Assembly: GCF_019891175.1 (NCBI RefSeq)
Contig: NZ_CP072600.1
Coordinates: 5,828,001 to 5,892,000 of the forward strand
DNA: 64,000 nucleotides
Source: Leptothermofonsia sichuanensis E412
GTDB lineage: Bacteria > Cyanobacteriota > Cyanobacteriia > Leptolyngbyales > Leptolyngbyaceae
Direction: 5' to 3'
This document shows positions 56,381-64,000 of the stretch, one piece after another (within the stretch, counting starts at the first letter, position 1; each line of letters opens with the position of its first letter). The position numbers were made by a program, and so were the translations under genes. Under the pieces are notes generated by a model. It was given only the letters and a program-made list of their open reading frames with translations, searched no databases and was not told where the DNA came from.

Positions 56381-57244
56381 CTAATTCAGTTGCCCGTGGA
56401 CGGTCACAAGCGTTTCTGCGAGCTGGCTGAGGCGGGTTTCCAGATATTGCTTACGAGAAAGTAGTAGACGAAGACGCTGATAACGGGCGATCGCCATACC
56501 AACAGCCGGCACCTGTTCTGCCGGGCAGTGACGGAACCATAGTTGCCCATCCTCATTCAACCCACACAGGCGATACCCGGCAGTATTCCCATCCTGGGGC
56601 ACCCTGGCTCCGTAGGGCAACGAAGCAGTTTGGGGAAGGTCTGGCTGAGACACCGATTTCATTTTTTCAATGTAGTTCATCAGGCAATCGACATCCGCAT
56701 GACGAAATTCTGGAGCTTCTCCCTCCTGCTGGGCATAGGACTCCAACCACCCATCCACAATCGGTCCTTCAAGGTATAGATCTTGAATCTGGCGCAACAC
56801 CTGTTGAAGCTCCTCTTGCCAGCCTGCAACCGTTGTTTCCATCTCTTTCAAAAGACTCATCGCCAGAGTGGGGTTGGCCGCATTGCGATGGCTACTAAAA
56901 CTGGGCGTTTTGAGCCGGGGTAAGGCGGGGGCTTTCACTTCGTTTAAGCTGGCGGATAGGGGTTCAACGATCGCTTCTTTGGGGGCAGCAGGACCAGCCT
57001 CAGTTCCAGCAACCGTCCTGGCATCAGCTTCAGGGCGGCCATGTTCCTCTTCGGGCATGGCAAGCAAAACAGGCAAAGTGGGTAAAGCAACCTTTGCCAC
57101 GGGTGGCCTCGACAGGGGGGCTGGACCATCGGCTGGACTTTGAGTCGAAAAACCGCAGGCGGGCAAGGAAACCGTGGATGGGTTGAAATGCTGGTCTGCC
57201 AACTGGTGTAATGCAGCCTCAATCCGCTTCAGCTCTCGTTTCAT
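56381..57244 (-). CDS. Hypothetical protein
   Basis: A 287-residue protein of unknown function, probably cyanobacteria-specific. It has an N-terminal helix (MKRELKRIEAALHQLADQH), a long Pro/Ala-rich linker (about 20-120) and a helical segment (WQEELQQVLRQIQDLYLEGPIVDGWLESYA, about 140-170). The C-terminal part contains GYRLCGLNEDGQLWFRHCP and a coiled region. No signal or membrane segment is visible. It lies upstream of the PilT-like gene on the same strand and may be linked to it. Confidence 0.7.
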   Translation of the reverse strand: MKRELKRIEAALHQLADQHFNPSTVSLPACGFSTQSPADGPAPLSRPPVAKVALPTLPVLLAMPEEEHGRPEADARTVAGTEAGPAAPKEAIVEPLSASLNEVKAPALPRLKTPSFSSHRNAANPTLAMSLLKEMETTVAGWQEELQQVLRQIQDLYLEGPIVDGWLESYAQQEGEAPEFRHADVDCLMNYIEKMKSVSQPDLPQTASLPYGARVPQDGNTAGYRLCGLNEDGQLWFRHCPAEQVPAVGMAIARYQRLRLLLSRKQYLETRLSQLAETLVTVHGQLN

Positions 57245-57408
57245 CGTCAGTTTAGACTCCCAAAAACATTAAGCAAGGTAGTAGTGATTTCGTTCCGGTC
57301 AGGAATGCCCTAGTATTCTATTGCGCCACCGCAATTCTGCTTCAGCTTTTTTGGGCTTTATTTTTTAGCTTTAGTGGTCTGAAGAGTACATAAAAGTTGT
57401 CCCTGGCC

Positions 57409-58014
57409 ATGGAACTGCAACCGTCTTTCAGAAAGATTATTCTGGTCACGGGGCCTGCCCGCTCTGGCAAGAGCGAGTGGGCTGAGACCTTGGCACTGCG
57501 TGCTGGCAAAGCGGTTACTTATGTTGCAACCGCTCACATCGACCCCACCGACTTGGAGTGGCAGACTCGGATTGAGCACCATCGGCAGCGGCGTCCTCCT
57601 GACTGGCAAACATTCGATATGTCAACGAACACTTCAATGGAACTGGCTGAAGTCCTGGGAACAGCCCCTGAGAACCACTGCCTGCTGGTTGATTCCCTGG
57701 GAACCTGGCTGGCTAACTACCTGGAACAGGATGAGGATACCTGGGCGAAGACGGCTCAACATTTCCTGGAAAGTCTGGCAAATACAGTTTGTGATGTAAT
57801 TTTTGTAGCTGAAGAAACGGGTTGGGGGATTGTTCCCGCCTATCCTCTGGGACGGACATTTCGCGATCGCCTTGGCTACCTCACCCGTCAGGTGGGGGCG
57901 ATCGCGAGTCCGGTCTACCTGGTTACTGCCGGGCATGTCCTGAACTTGAGTGCGCTGGGAATGCCTTTAACAAACCCGGTTTCAATTTCGCCCAGCCTGC
58001 AACCAAACGGGTAG
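57409..58014 (+). CDS. cobU: Adenosylcobinamide kinase / adenosylcobinamide-phosphate guanylyltransferase
   Basis: A bifunctional enzyme in the assembly of the cobalamin nucleotide loop. The 201 residues from the ATG at 57409 have the P-loop VTGPARSGKSEWAE, YVATAHIDPTDLEWQTRIEHH (with the guanylylated-His region) and VDSLGTWLANYL. VAEETGWGIVPAYPLGRTFRDRLG follows. A TTG at 57397 would add four residues. No cobalamin riboswitch is evident upstream. Confidence 0.93.
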   Translation: MELQPSFRKIILVTGPARSGKSEWAETLALRAGKAVTYVATAHIDPTDLEWQTRIEHHRQRRPPDWQTFDMSTNTSMELAEVLGTAPENHCLLVDSLGTWLANYLEQDEDTWAKTAQHFLESLANTVCDVIFVAEETGWGIVPAYPLGRTFRDRLGYLTRQVGAIASPVYLVTAGHVLNLSALGMPLTNPVSISPSLQPNG

Positions 58015-58479
58015 ACTCTTTTCCTGCCGGTTTCCAGACTTTGCTGTCATCGCTATAGCGGTAGCCATCCAGGTCAGAACAAACCAGGTCAGGATCAATT
58101 AGAACGCTCAAACCCGATCTCATCCTCCTCCCTTCTCTGTCCTCTCCCCCAGTCCCCTGCTATACCTGCCCCCTTAATCTGTGACCATTTCGGCTCAATT
58201 GAATTTAATTTTAGTTATAGATTTGAGTCTACTAAGGCTGGGGTCTAAAACAGTAGCATGGGGCTAAAGGCGCAGAGATTATCTCTCAAACCTGTGCTTG
58301 CCCCTGGTCAATAAATTTGGTCAACAATAATTGGTCAATATAGTAGGTGAATGGCACTGACACAAGGGGGGAGTAAAGATCTCCAACTTCTCAAAGAAGT
58401 TGGAGATCTGAGCGGTTATGTCTGGCTTAATTCAGTGCCATTCCCATAATCAGTTGTTTCTCATCATCACCGAAAAACT
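58015..58479. other. Intergenic region with nested MITE
   Basis: Apart from the element at 58349-58443 it holds no gene. A CCCCAGTCCCCTGC-type simple run lies at 58146-58163, and CTATAGCG/CGCTATAG palindromic motifs are near 58050. Confidence 0.4.
58349..58443. repeat. 95-bp element with perfect 12-bp inverted ends and nested palindrome
   Basis: The ends are GAATGGCACTGA and TCAGTGCCATTC. Inside lies a perfect 33-nt palindrome at 58377-58409, AGATCTCCAACTTCT CAA AGAAGTTGGAGATCT. Imperfect copies of the inner palindrome are at 25708-25742 and about 29790. Probably a non-autonomous element; no coding. Confidence 0.6.
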
Positions 58480-58905
58480 ATGGCATCTGAACAACAGATC
58501 AGGCAGTACCTCGCTTACTGGTTTCAACTCGGAAAGCGGGTTTTGATCCGAGGTGGTGAACAAGCCCTCCTGCCGTCTCCTGTGATTCAGGGTAATCGCT
58601 ACAGCCAGGAGTTTGAGGAATGCTGGCAACAACTCCGCTCCGAGGATGCAGGCGATTGCTACATTGAGGGCACCAGTCAAACGATTGCTGACCTCCTCAG
58701 CACCGCCTGGGAAATTTTGCCCTGTAGTCGCTGCTCTATGCCGGTTCCAATCCGCTCTGTCGGAGTGCCAGACTCGTCAGACTGTCCTTGTTTTGATCTG
58801 CCTACCTGGCCCAATAATGAAACTCCCCAACCCCGTTCCCCTGTAAGCAACCAGGTGCGGCTTTCGCAAATTCGCGATCGCCTCCGTCAGACCAGCACCC
58901 AGTAG
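58480..58905 (+). CDS. Conserved hypothetical protein with Cys motif
   Basis: A 141-residue soluble protein, probably specific to cyanobacteria. The N-terminal half is IRQYLAYWFQLGKRVLI and LPSPVIQGNRYSQEFEECWQ. The middle has the motif LPCSRCSMPVPIRSVGVPDS followed by CPCFDLPTWPNNE, so four Cys could bind a metal. The C-terminus is basic. It is monocistronic by context, in front of copy E of the hairpin repeat. Function unknown. Confidence 0.75.
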   Translation: MASEQQIRQYLAYWFQLGKRVLIRGGEQALLPSPVIQGNRYSQEFEECWQQLRSEDAGDCYIEGTSQTIADLLSTAWEILPCSRCSMPVPIRSVGVPDSSDCPCFDLPTWPNNETPQPRSPVSNQVRLSQIRDRLRQTSTQ

Positions 58906-58907
58906 GC

Positions 58908-58986
58908 TGTTGCTAACTTTGGGGATGAATTAAGCGTTGTATGAATTGAAGACGTTCAACTCATACAGCTATTCAGTAAACCCCCA
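58908..58986 (-). repeat. 78-bp dispersed hairpin repeat, copy E (inverted)
   Basis: On the minus strand it reads CTGAATAGCTGTATGAGTTG, ..CAATTCATACAACGC, TTAATTCATCCCCAAAG, matching copy D best. It lies 3 bp after the stop of the hypothetical gene. Confidence 0.5.
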
Positions 58987-59028
58987 GTAATGGGTTAGTG
59001 GTGGGGGGAAGTTTTTTCTAAAATCTTC

Positions 59029-59121
59029 TATAGCGTTTCTCAATTGACTAAGATACGGATGTGTGAGGTGCAGTGGACTGGTCACCCTCACCTTACTCTC
59101 GCCCCCTTAAAAAGGGCTATA
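59029..59121. repeat. MITE-like repeat, TATAGC family, copy 2
   Basis: Begins TATAGCGTTTCTCAATTGAC and ends TTAAAAAGGGCTATA, so it has the same inverted ends as the copy at 331-426. Its right end lies 8 bp from the rnz stop. Confidence 0.6.
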
Positions 59122-59128
59122 AACCTTT

Positions 59129-60082
59129 CTAAATCTTTGAAAGCGCTGCCAGCTCACGCCGTGGAATACTATACGTCCAGAAGTCTGATGCCAGCTCGGT
59201 TCTTGGAAAAATAGCACGGGCTTCAGCCAGCAAATCCTTGACTTCCACCTCATTGCCAGGCGCATACCGGGGACTGAAGTGGGTCATGATCAACTGTTGT
59301 ACCTGCGCTGCCAGGGCAACCTGGGCTGCCATTGTCGATGTGGAATGCAGGCGCTGATAGGCTAACTCCGCATCCTGGTGAGCGAAGGTCGCTTCATGAA
59401 TCAACACATCCGCATCCTGCGCCAGGCTAACGGCGGCTTCACAGAAAATCGTATCTGTGCAGTATGCTAACTTTCGCCCCACTTGAGTTGGACCACACAA
59501 GTCGGCTCCATTCACCCGCTGCCCATCTGGCAGAACAATCACCTCACCCTGTTTCAACCTGCCATAGATGGGACCCGGTGGAATTCCCAGGGCACTTGCC
59601 CGCTGAACATCGAAGTGCCCTGGTCGGTCCTTTTCAGCCACCCGATAGCCAAACGCAGGAACTCGATGCTTCAACAATTCACAGCTAACGGTAAACTCTT
59701 TGTCTTCAAATACTATCCCTGGGCGTACCGTATGAACTTTTATCGGATAGGAAAAATGAGTTTGAGAATAGCGGCGACAGGCCTTCAAGTAATCATCCAG
59801 ATCAGGGGGACCATAGATATCGATTCGCTGGACGTTTCCAGCCAGTCCACAGCTTGCCAGTAACCCCATCAACCCAAAAATATGGTCCCCATGCATATGA
59901 GTAATAAAAATGCGGGTCAACTGGCTGATTTTGATATCACTACGCAGAATTTGATGTTGAGTGCCTTCACCACAGTCAAATAACCAAAATTCTGCTCTTT
60001 GGGGCAGGCGCAGGGCAACACCTGAAACATTCCGTATCCGGGTGGGGACGCCAGAACTGGTTCCGAGAAATGTGATTTGCAA
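59129..60082 (-). CDS. rnz: Ribonuclease Z
   Basis: The endonuclease that cuts the 3' trailer from tRNA precursors. The 317 residues start [20 protein letters not shown], with the metallo-beta-lactamase zinc site THMHGDH (about 61-67). The [12 protein letters not shown] region, [11 protein letters not shown] and MTHFSPRY follow. It is full length and typical of the ELAC1-type enzyme. It is transcribed divergently from the SpoIID-like gene. Confidence 0.96.
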   Translation of the reverse strand: MQITFLGTSSGVPTRIRNVSGVALRLPQRAEFWLFDCGEGTQHQILRSDIKISQLTRIFITHMHGDHIFGLMGLLASCGLAGNVQRIDIYGPPDLDDYLKACRRYSQTHFSYPIKVHTVRPGIVFEDKEFTVSCELLKHRVPAFGYRVAEKDRPGHFDVQRASALGIPPGPIYGRLKQGEVIVLPDGQRVNGADLCGPTQVGRKLAYCTDTIFCEAAVSLAQDADVLIHEATFAHQDAELAYQRLHSTSTMAAQVALAAQVQQLIMTHFSPRYAPGNEVEVKDLLAEARAIFPRTELASDFWTYSIPRRELAALSKI

Positions 60083-60425
60083 AACTCAACAACCTAAGCG
60101 AATCGTTCTCCTGAAACTATACTGACACAGGCGTAAAGAAACTAGAGGATGAGGGAAGGTTCTTTTCTTCTCTTCTTTAAAGAAACTTAATAAAATAATT
60201 CAACCCCTACATATGCTGTATGGGCGGCACTTAGATTCCAGTCCAACGTCATATCTGGGGGATGGATCGGGAGGTCGGTCAGGTCACCCGTTCTACCTGG
60301 GGAAAATTGACTTATATTAAGCGTCGGTAATCTTGCGAGAATGCGAGTCCATGCAATGCTTTCGATCGCAGCCCTGCAATGGGACCTTAACTGTTATTGC
60401 TTGAACTGGTGAGGAGTTTTCAGAG
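60083..60425. other. Divergent promoter region between rnz and SpoIID-like gene
   Basis: AT-rich at 60170-60230, with a TTGACT-like box near 60308 but no convincing -10 partner. A ribosome site GAGGAG precedes the ATG at 60426. No gene seen. Confidence 0.4.
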
Positions 60426-61637
60426 ATGTCCTTGGAGCGCTTCTCCTTTGTGCTGCTGTCTCAGCTTCAATTACTGGCTCAATCAGGTAAACGGATCGGG
60501 TGGATTGGAGCAGCATTTGGTTTAGCTATTTTCTTCCCGCACTTTTTTGCCGAGATCGCTTCTGCCCAGGCGTCTTCCGTGGATCTGAGGGTGGCAGTCA
60601 AAAATAGTGTCAGCCAGGTGACGATCGGGAGTTCAACTCAGGCCGTTGTCAGAGATGGAGCCGGTCGCCCCCTGGGTGAAATTGCAGCCATGAATGCTTT
60701 TATTGCTCAACCTCAAAAAGACAGAATTGCAATGGATCGCTGGCAAGCCGGGCAGTTCTGGATTGAGCCAAGTGCTGGAGGGTATGTCTTTATTGGCGAT
60801 CGCTGGTATCGTGGCCGCACCCAGGTAGTGCCCAGTGGCAAAGGATTGACGGCGATTAACTATGTCAATCTGGAGCAGTACCTTTACAGCGTATTGGGCA
60901 GCGAAATGAATGGAAACTGGCCCCAGGAAGCGTTGAAAGCCCAGGCAGTGGCCGCCCGCTCCTATGCCCTCTATCAGCGCAATCGTGCGGCGGGTAGAGC
61001 CTTTGATATCGGCAATACTCAGGCATGGCAGGTTTATGAGGGCATTGCGGCGGAAGCCGCCGGAACGCAAGCCGCCGTTAATGCCACCGCTGGACAGGTA
61101 TTAACCTTCAATGGGCAAATCATTGAAGCGGTATTTCATTCATCCGCGGGCGGGTGTACGGATAATGTGGAAGAAGTCTGGACGCAACCCTTGCCTTATT
61201 TGCGATCGGTTAAAGATTTTGATACCAGTTCACCCGTCGCTCGCTGGTCAAGAACCTTTTCCCGCAGTGAACTGAGCAAGCGCATCTCCGGAGTTGGCAA
61301 CATTCTGGCACTTACCCCTGAAAAAACGACGACCTGTGGGCGGATTGTTTCCATGCAGGTAACTGGAGATGCTGGCAGGCGAACCATTACGGGTGAAAGT
61401 CTCCGCACTGCCCTGGGGTTAAGGAGCACACTGTTTGAAGTGGTTCCAGAGCAGCCCTCTACGAAAGGAAAAGCCCAAATTCCAACTGCGTTTCATATCA
61501 ATGGGCGTGGGTTTGGTCATGGGTTGGGGATGAGCCAGTGGGGGGCTTACACTTTAGCCATGCAGGGTCGCAACTATCAGGATATTCTGAGGCACTATTA
61601 CCAGAATACGGAGCTAAGAGTCATTCAGGTGAAGTAG
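60426..61637 (+). CDS. SpoIID/LytB domain protein
   Basis: A 403-residue secreted protein with a hydrophobic N-terminal segment (about 20-45, ending ASAQA). The SpoIID core (about 140-400) includes NLEQYLYSVLGSEM, WPQEALKAQAVAARSYAL, AVFHSSAGGCTDNVEEVW and the C-terminal GRGFGHGLGMSQWGAY. SpoIID proteins are lytic transglycosylases acting on denuded glycan; a peptidoglycan role is probable in cyanobacteria. A 27-bp gap leads to the small gene downstream. Confidence 0.93.
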   Translation: MSLERFSFVLLSQLQLLAQSGKRIGWIGAAFGLAIFFPHFFAEIASAQASSVDLRVAVKNSVSQVTIGSSTQAVVRDGAGRPLGEIAAMNAFIAQPQKDRIAMDRWQAGQFWIEPSAGGYVFIGDRWYRGRTQVVPSGKGLTAINYVNLEQYLYSVLGSEMNGNWPQEALKAQAVAARSYALYQRNRAAGRAFDIGNTQAWQVYEGIAAEAAGTQAAVNATAGQVLTFNGQIIEAVFHSSAGGCTDNVEEVWTQPLPYLRSVKDFDTSSPVARWSRTFSRSELSKRISGVGNILALTPEKTTTCGRIVSMQVTGDAGRRTITGESLRTALGLRSTLFEVVPEQPSTKGKAQIPTAFHINGRGFGHGLGMSQWGAYTLAMQGRNYQDILRHYYQNTELRVIQVK

Positions 61638-61664
61638 TGGTGTGAGGGGTGAGGAGTTCCGATA

Positions 61665-61934
61665 GTGGACGTTCAAAATCGTCTGGAGTCCCTGGAGTTG
61701 ATTGTTCAACAAATTGGAGAGGCTGTCCTGGCGACGACGGAAACCGTTGATCGCCTCTCTGATCGCATTGATGCCCTGGTTAACCAGGTTCAGCAGCAGG
61801 GTTACCAGAATTTTGCTCTGAGTGATGCAGTTCAGACAGTCACAGAAGTTCAACAAGAATCCCTGAAGCGCCTGGACCGGGTCAGTGATGCCCTGGAACG
61901 CCTGGTGCGGGCGATCGAGCAACCGGATAGCTGA
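61665..61934 (+). CDS. Small coiled-coil protein
   Basis: An 89-residue protein from a GTG start with a GAGGAG site upstream. It is almost entirely a coiled coil (LESLELIVQQIGEAVLATTETVDRL ... VTEVQQESLKRLDRVSDALERL). It has no signal. It follows the SpoIID-like gene by 27 bp and may share its operon. The family is not named. Confidence 0.65.
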   Translation: MDVQNRLESLELIVQQIGEAVLATTETVDRLSDRIDALVNQVQQQGYQNFALSDAVQTVTEVQQESLKRLDRVSDALERLVRAIEQPDS

Positions 61935-62018
61935 AGTTATTTCCAGGCAGAGCCGTGGAAACGGGGTATTCTCGGAATTATCCATCCCTGTCCCCTGTCC
62001 CCTGTCCCCTGTTCCCTG
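61935..62018. other. Convergent intergenic region with simple repeat
   Basis: It holds a copy of the TTCCAGGCAGAGCCGTGGAA motif (also near 261), then CCCTGTCC repeated in tandem at 61986-62014. Two genes converge on it, so it is a probable termination zone. Confidence 0.45.
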
Positions 62019-63839
62019 CTATACCAGCAGTTCCTTCGCGATCGCCTGATTCCGTCCCCCTATCTTTGCTTGATAAAGGGTTTCGTCTGCCTTATTGATG
62101 AGTTGGGCAAATGAATTCTGAGAGGATGGAACCGTACAGACAACGCCCATGCTGACGGTGACATATTGGCTAACGGAAGAATTTTGATTAGGGATTTGCA
62201 GATGTTTGATGGTTGTCTGGATACTGGTAGCAATCTGCATTGCTCCTGCCATTGGCGTATTGGGCAGGATGATCGCAAACTCTTCCCCTCCATAGCGAGC
62301 CACTAAATCAGCCGACTTTCTTACCGAAGACTGCAACACCGCCGCCACTTTGCATAAACACTGGTCCCCGGCGGGATGCCCGTAAGTATCGTTGTAAAGT
62401 TTGAAAAAATCAATATCAATCAGAATCAGTGAAAGGGGCAGGTTTGCCTGCATCATTTGCTGCCATTCCTGATTCAAATACTCATTAAAACAACGGCGAT
62501 TGGCAACCTGAGTCAACTCATCCGTTCGAGCCAGATATTCAAGTACTTGCTTTGCGGTTTCTGCTGCCAGATGGGCTTTTTCGAGGGCGATGTTTTTTTC
62601 AATCAGTTCCTGAGTACGCTCCTGTACCTTGAGTTCCAACAGTTGGTTGCTGTGCCTGAGGGTCTGCCATATCCGATAGCTGTGGCTGAGGAATCCCGCT
62701 GCGGTCAATGCCAGGATTGGAGAAACGGCGATCGCCCACCAGCCAAGTAAAAACAACCCATAGACGGTAAGTAGAAAACTGAACATCACCCCCGGAATGA
62801 GAACCATCGCCCACCGTAAGGAGCGTAATGACCATCCCAGACCGGTGCCTATGCCTGCCCACAGAAAAATCCAGCCCCATTCCCAAAACTCTGGCAATGG
62901 TTGCAGTAAAGGGCGACCCTCCAGGGCGCTGCTGAGGATTTGTGCCGTCACATTGGCGTGGATTTCAACCCCTGACCAGGTTTCAGCGCTTTCAGTGGTG
63001 TAGGGAGTGTAGAAGCGATCGCCCCACAAACTGTCTGCTTTTGCCCCAATCAACACAATCTTGTCCCGGAATAGAAACGCTGGCACCTGATTCGTCATTA
63101 CCTGAACAAGCGACACGGAGGGAATATCACCGGAAATCTGCAAAAAATTAGCCAGGGTCTGGTTTCCCCCTGTATCGAGCCGGACATAGCCCCCTGCATT
63201 CGGCTCCAACCGACAAAATTTTGCTTTTCCTAAATGGGTACAATTGCCATCTGTTCCAGCGCGAGAAACAATTCCCTGTTGCTCCAGGTAAAGCAATGCC
63301 AGTCTGGTTCCCAGCGCCAGAATGGTTCTACCGTTTTGATCCACTGAAAGCAGGTTTCGGCGGACGACCCCATCGGCATCCAGCAGCAAATCATTGGCAC
63401 CGATCTGGCCACGCTCTTGCAAGAGGGGGGGCGGTGGTACAGCAGGACCTTCTGTGTTGCCCACAGCTTTGGTAATGCCAATCAGATTGGGCGTGGTGGC
63501 AAACACCTGCATCAGATCGGCATGTCTTGGTTGAATGGGCAAATCTCGATAGAGATCCAAACCAATGGCGATGGGGCGGTCACGCTTTACCCGGTTAAGC
63601 AGTGCAGCCAGTTGCCCGTCCGAAAGGGGCCAGCGCCCTGCCCACTGGATATCTGATTCAGAAATGGTTACCAGCACAATGGGCACAGTCCTGGATTCGG
63701 GCGGGCGTAACCGAAACCATTGATTCAGGATTATCCATTCCAGCAGCTGTAGCGCACCGGACCACTGCAACGCAATGACAAACAGGGTAACTCCGATTGG
63801 AATGCTGCCCAAACGGTGCCATTGCTTCTGTAGAGTCAT
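62019..63839 (-). CDS. CHASE2-GGDEF diguanylate cyclase (locus 3)
   Basis: The 606-residue sensor has a membrane segment at about 13-33 and a CHASE2 domain (GLDLYRDLP, DKIVLIGAKADSLWGDRFYTPY, about 40-310). Three membrane segments follow (about 320-390), then a coiled linker and the GGDEF domain with GGEEF at 517 and IDFFKLYNDTYGHPAGD. The I-site position reads KSAD instead of RxxD, so product inhibition is probably absent, unlike the copy at 23077. It is preceded by a DUF928 gene that runs off the window. Confidence 0.92.
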   Translation of the reverse strand: MTLQKQWHRLGSIPIGVTLFVIALQWSGALQLLEWIILNQWFRLRPPESRTVPIVLVTISESDIQWAGRWPLSDGQLAALLNRVKRDRPIAIGLDLYRDLPIQPRHADLMQVFATTPNLIGITKAVGNTEGPAVPPPPLLQERGQIGANDLLLDADGVVRRNLLSVDQNGRTILALGTRLALLYLEQQGIVSRAGTDGNCTHLGKAKFCRLEPNAGGYVRLDTGGNQTLANFLQISGDIPSVSLVQVMTNQVPAFLFRDKIVLIGAKADSLWGDRFYTPYTTESAETWSGVEIHANVTAQILSSALEGRPLLQPLPEFWEWGWIFLWAGIGTGLGWSLRSLRWAMVLIPGVMFSFLLTVYGLFLLGWWAIAVSPILALTAAGFLSHSYRIWQTLRHSNQLLELKVQERTQELIEKNIALEKAHLAAETAKQVLEYLARTDELTQVANRRCFNEYLNQEWQQMMQANLPLSLILIDIDFFKLYNDTYGHPAGDQCLCKVAAVLQSSVRKSADLVARYGGEEFAIILPNTPMAGAMQIATSIQTTIKHLQIPNQNSSVSQYVTVSMGVVCTVPSSQNSFAQLINKADETLYQAKIGGRNQAIAKELLV

Positions 63840-63841
63840 AG

Positions 63842-64000
63842 TCAGCGATTAGCCTGGGGCTGGAGTAATTGCCTGGGAAAGGGATTGGCGATCGCAGGTA
63901 GTCCAGCAGACCTTAACAGATCTGCCTGGAGCGAAGCCAGATTCGGGTTCTCTGGCTGAGTTTGCTGCAATGTCAGGTAAGCATTCAATGCTTCATACCA
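63842..64000 (-). CDS. DUF928 protein, C-terminal part (locus 3, truncated by window)
   Basis: Only the last 52 codons are inside: WYEALNAYLTLQQTQPENP, then LASLQADLLRSAGLPAIANP. This matches the C-terminal WYDxLxTLAE..P..SLxxRWxxLL motif of the two other DUF928 proteins at 8736 and 22220. Its stop is 3 bp before the CHASE2-GGDEF start, so the two are co-transcribed. The start lies beyond 64000. Confidence 0.8.
   Translation of the reverse strand, partial: WYEALNAYLTLQQTQPENPNLASLQADLLRSAGLPAIANPFPRQLLQPQANR

Noticed and set aside
57245-57408. Possible cobalamin riboswitch before cobU
   Set aside because: The conserved B12-box sequence was not found in this short region.

Overview
The window is cyanobacterial. 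The palindrome GCGATCGC (HIP1) recurs throughout, and several families are typical of or restricted to cyanobacteria: DUF928, DUF1822, NF038122-type metalloproteases, plastid-type pyruvate dehydrogenase E2, DUF1995 and YlqD. The many dispersed palindromes and MITE-like repeats suggest a filamentous, Leptolyngbya-like genome, but that placement is a guess. No rRNA or tRNA gene was recognised.

Region 1 (1-2.9 kb) holds two small coiled-coil or unknown genes and aroC. Region 2 (2.9-29.7 kb) is rich in surface, protease and signalling genes. A minus-strand cluster (13.5 down to 2.9 kb) reads sigma70-like regulator, DUF1822, CHAT-CHASE2 fusion, DUF928, then a secreted filamentous-hemagglutinin (TPS-type) protein fused to a CHAT peptidase. 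An IS66 remnant separates it from a plus-strand cluster (14.6-24.8 kb): NF038122 metalloprotease, TPS hemagglutinin, TPR-CHAT peptidase (4-nt overlap), DUF928, CHASE2-GGDEF. A subtilisin-like protease (25.8-29.2 kb) with Glu at the usual catalytic Asp position follows. A third DUF928 + CHASE2-GGDEF pair lies at 62.0-64.0 kb, cut by the window end. The recurring set of sensor (CHASE2), secreted DUF928, caspase-like CHAT and TPS adhesin is the best candidate here for an undescribed system.

Region 3 (30-38.2 kb) is housekeeping: acyl-CoA synthetase, YlqD-like protein, pyruvate dehydrogenase E2, DUF1995 protein, metallophosphoesterase and FtsH.

Region 4 (38.2-50 kb) is a CRISPR locus of cas1, an IS1-family element and cas2, followed by a leader and an array with 108 intact 34-nt repeats by hand count plus a degenerate terminal repeat. 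No interference (effector) genes are present. Some spacers overlap one another in sequence, showing repeated sampling of the same mobile elements. Behind the array are an IS110 transposase fragment and a two-repeat array of a different repeat type, next to purN.

Region 5 (50-64 kb) is mostly housekeeping: purN, a pilin-like protein, a sugar ABC permease, rsfS and yqeK, a PilT-like ATPase with a duplicated N-terminal domain, cobU, rnz and a SpoIID/LytB protein, ending in the third CHASE2/DUF928 module. Intergenic spaces carry several MITE-like repeat families, one of them (21889-22012) with a clear 9-bp target duplication.
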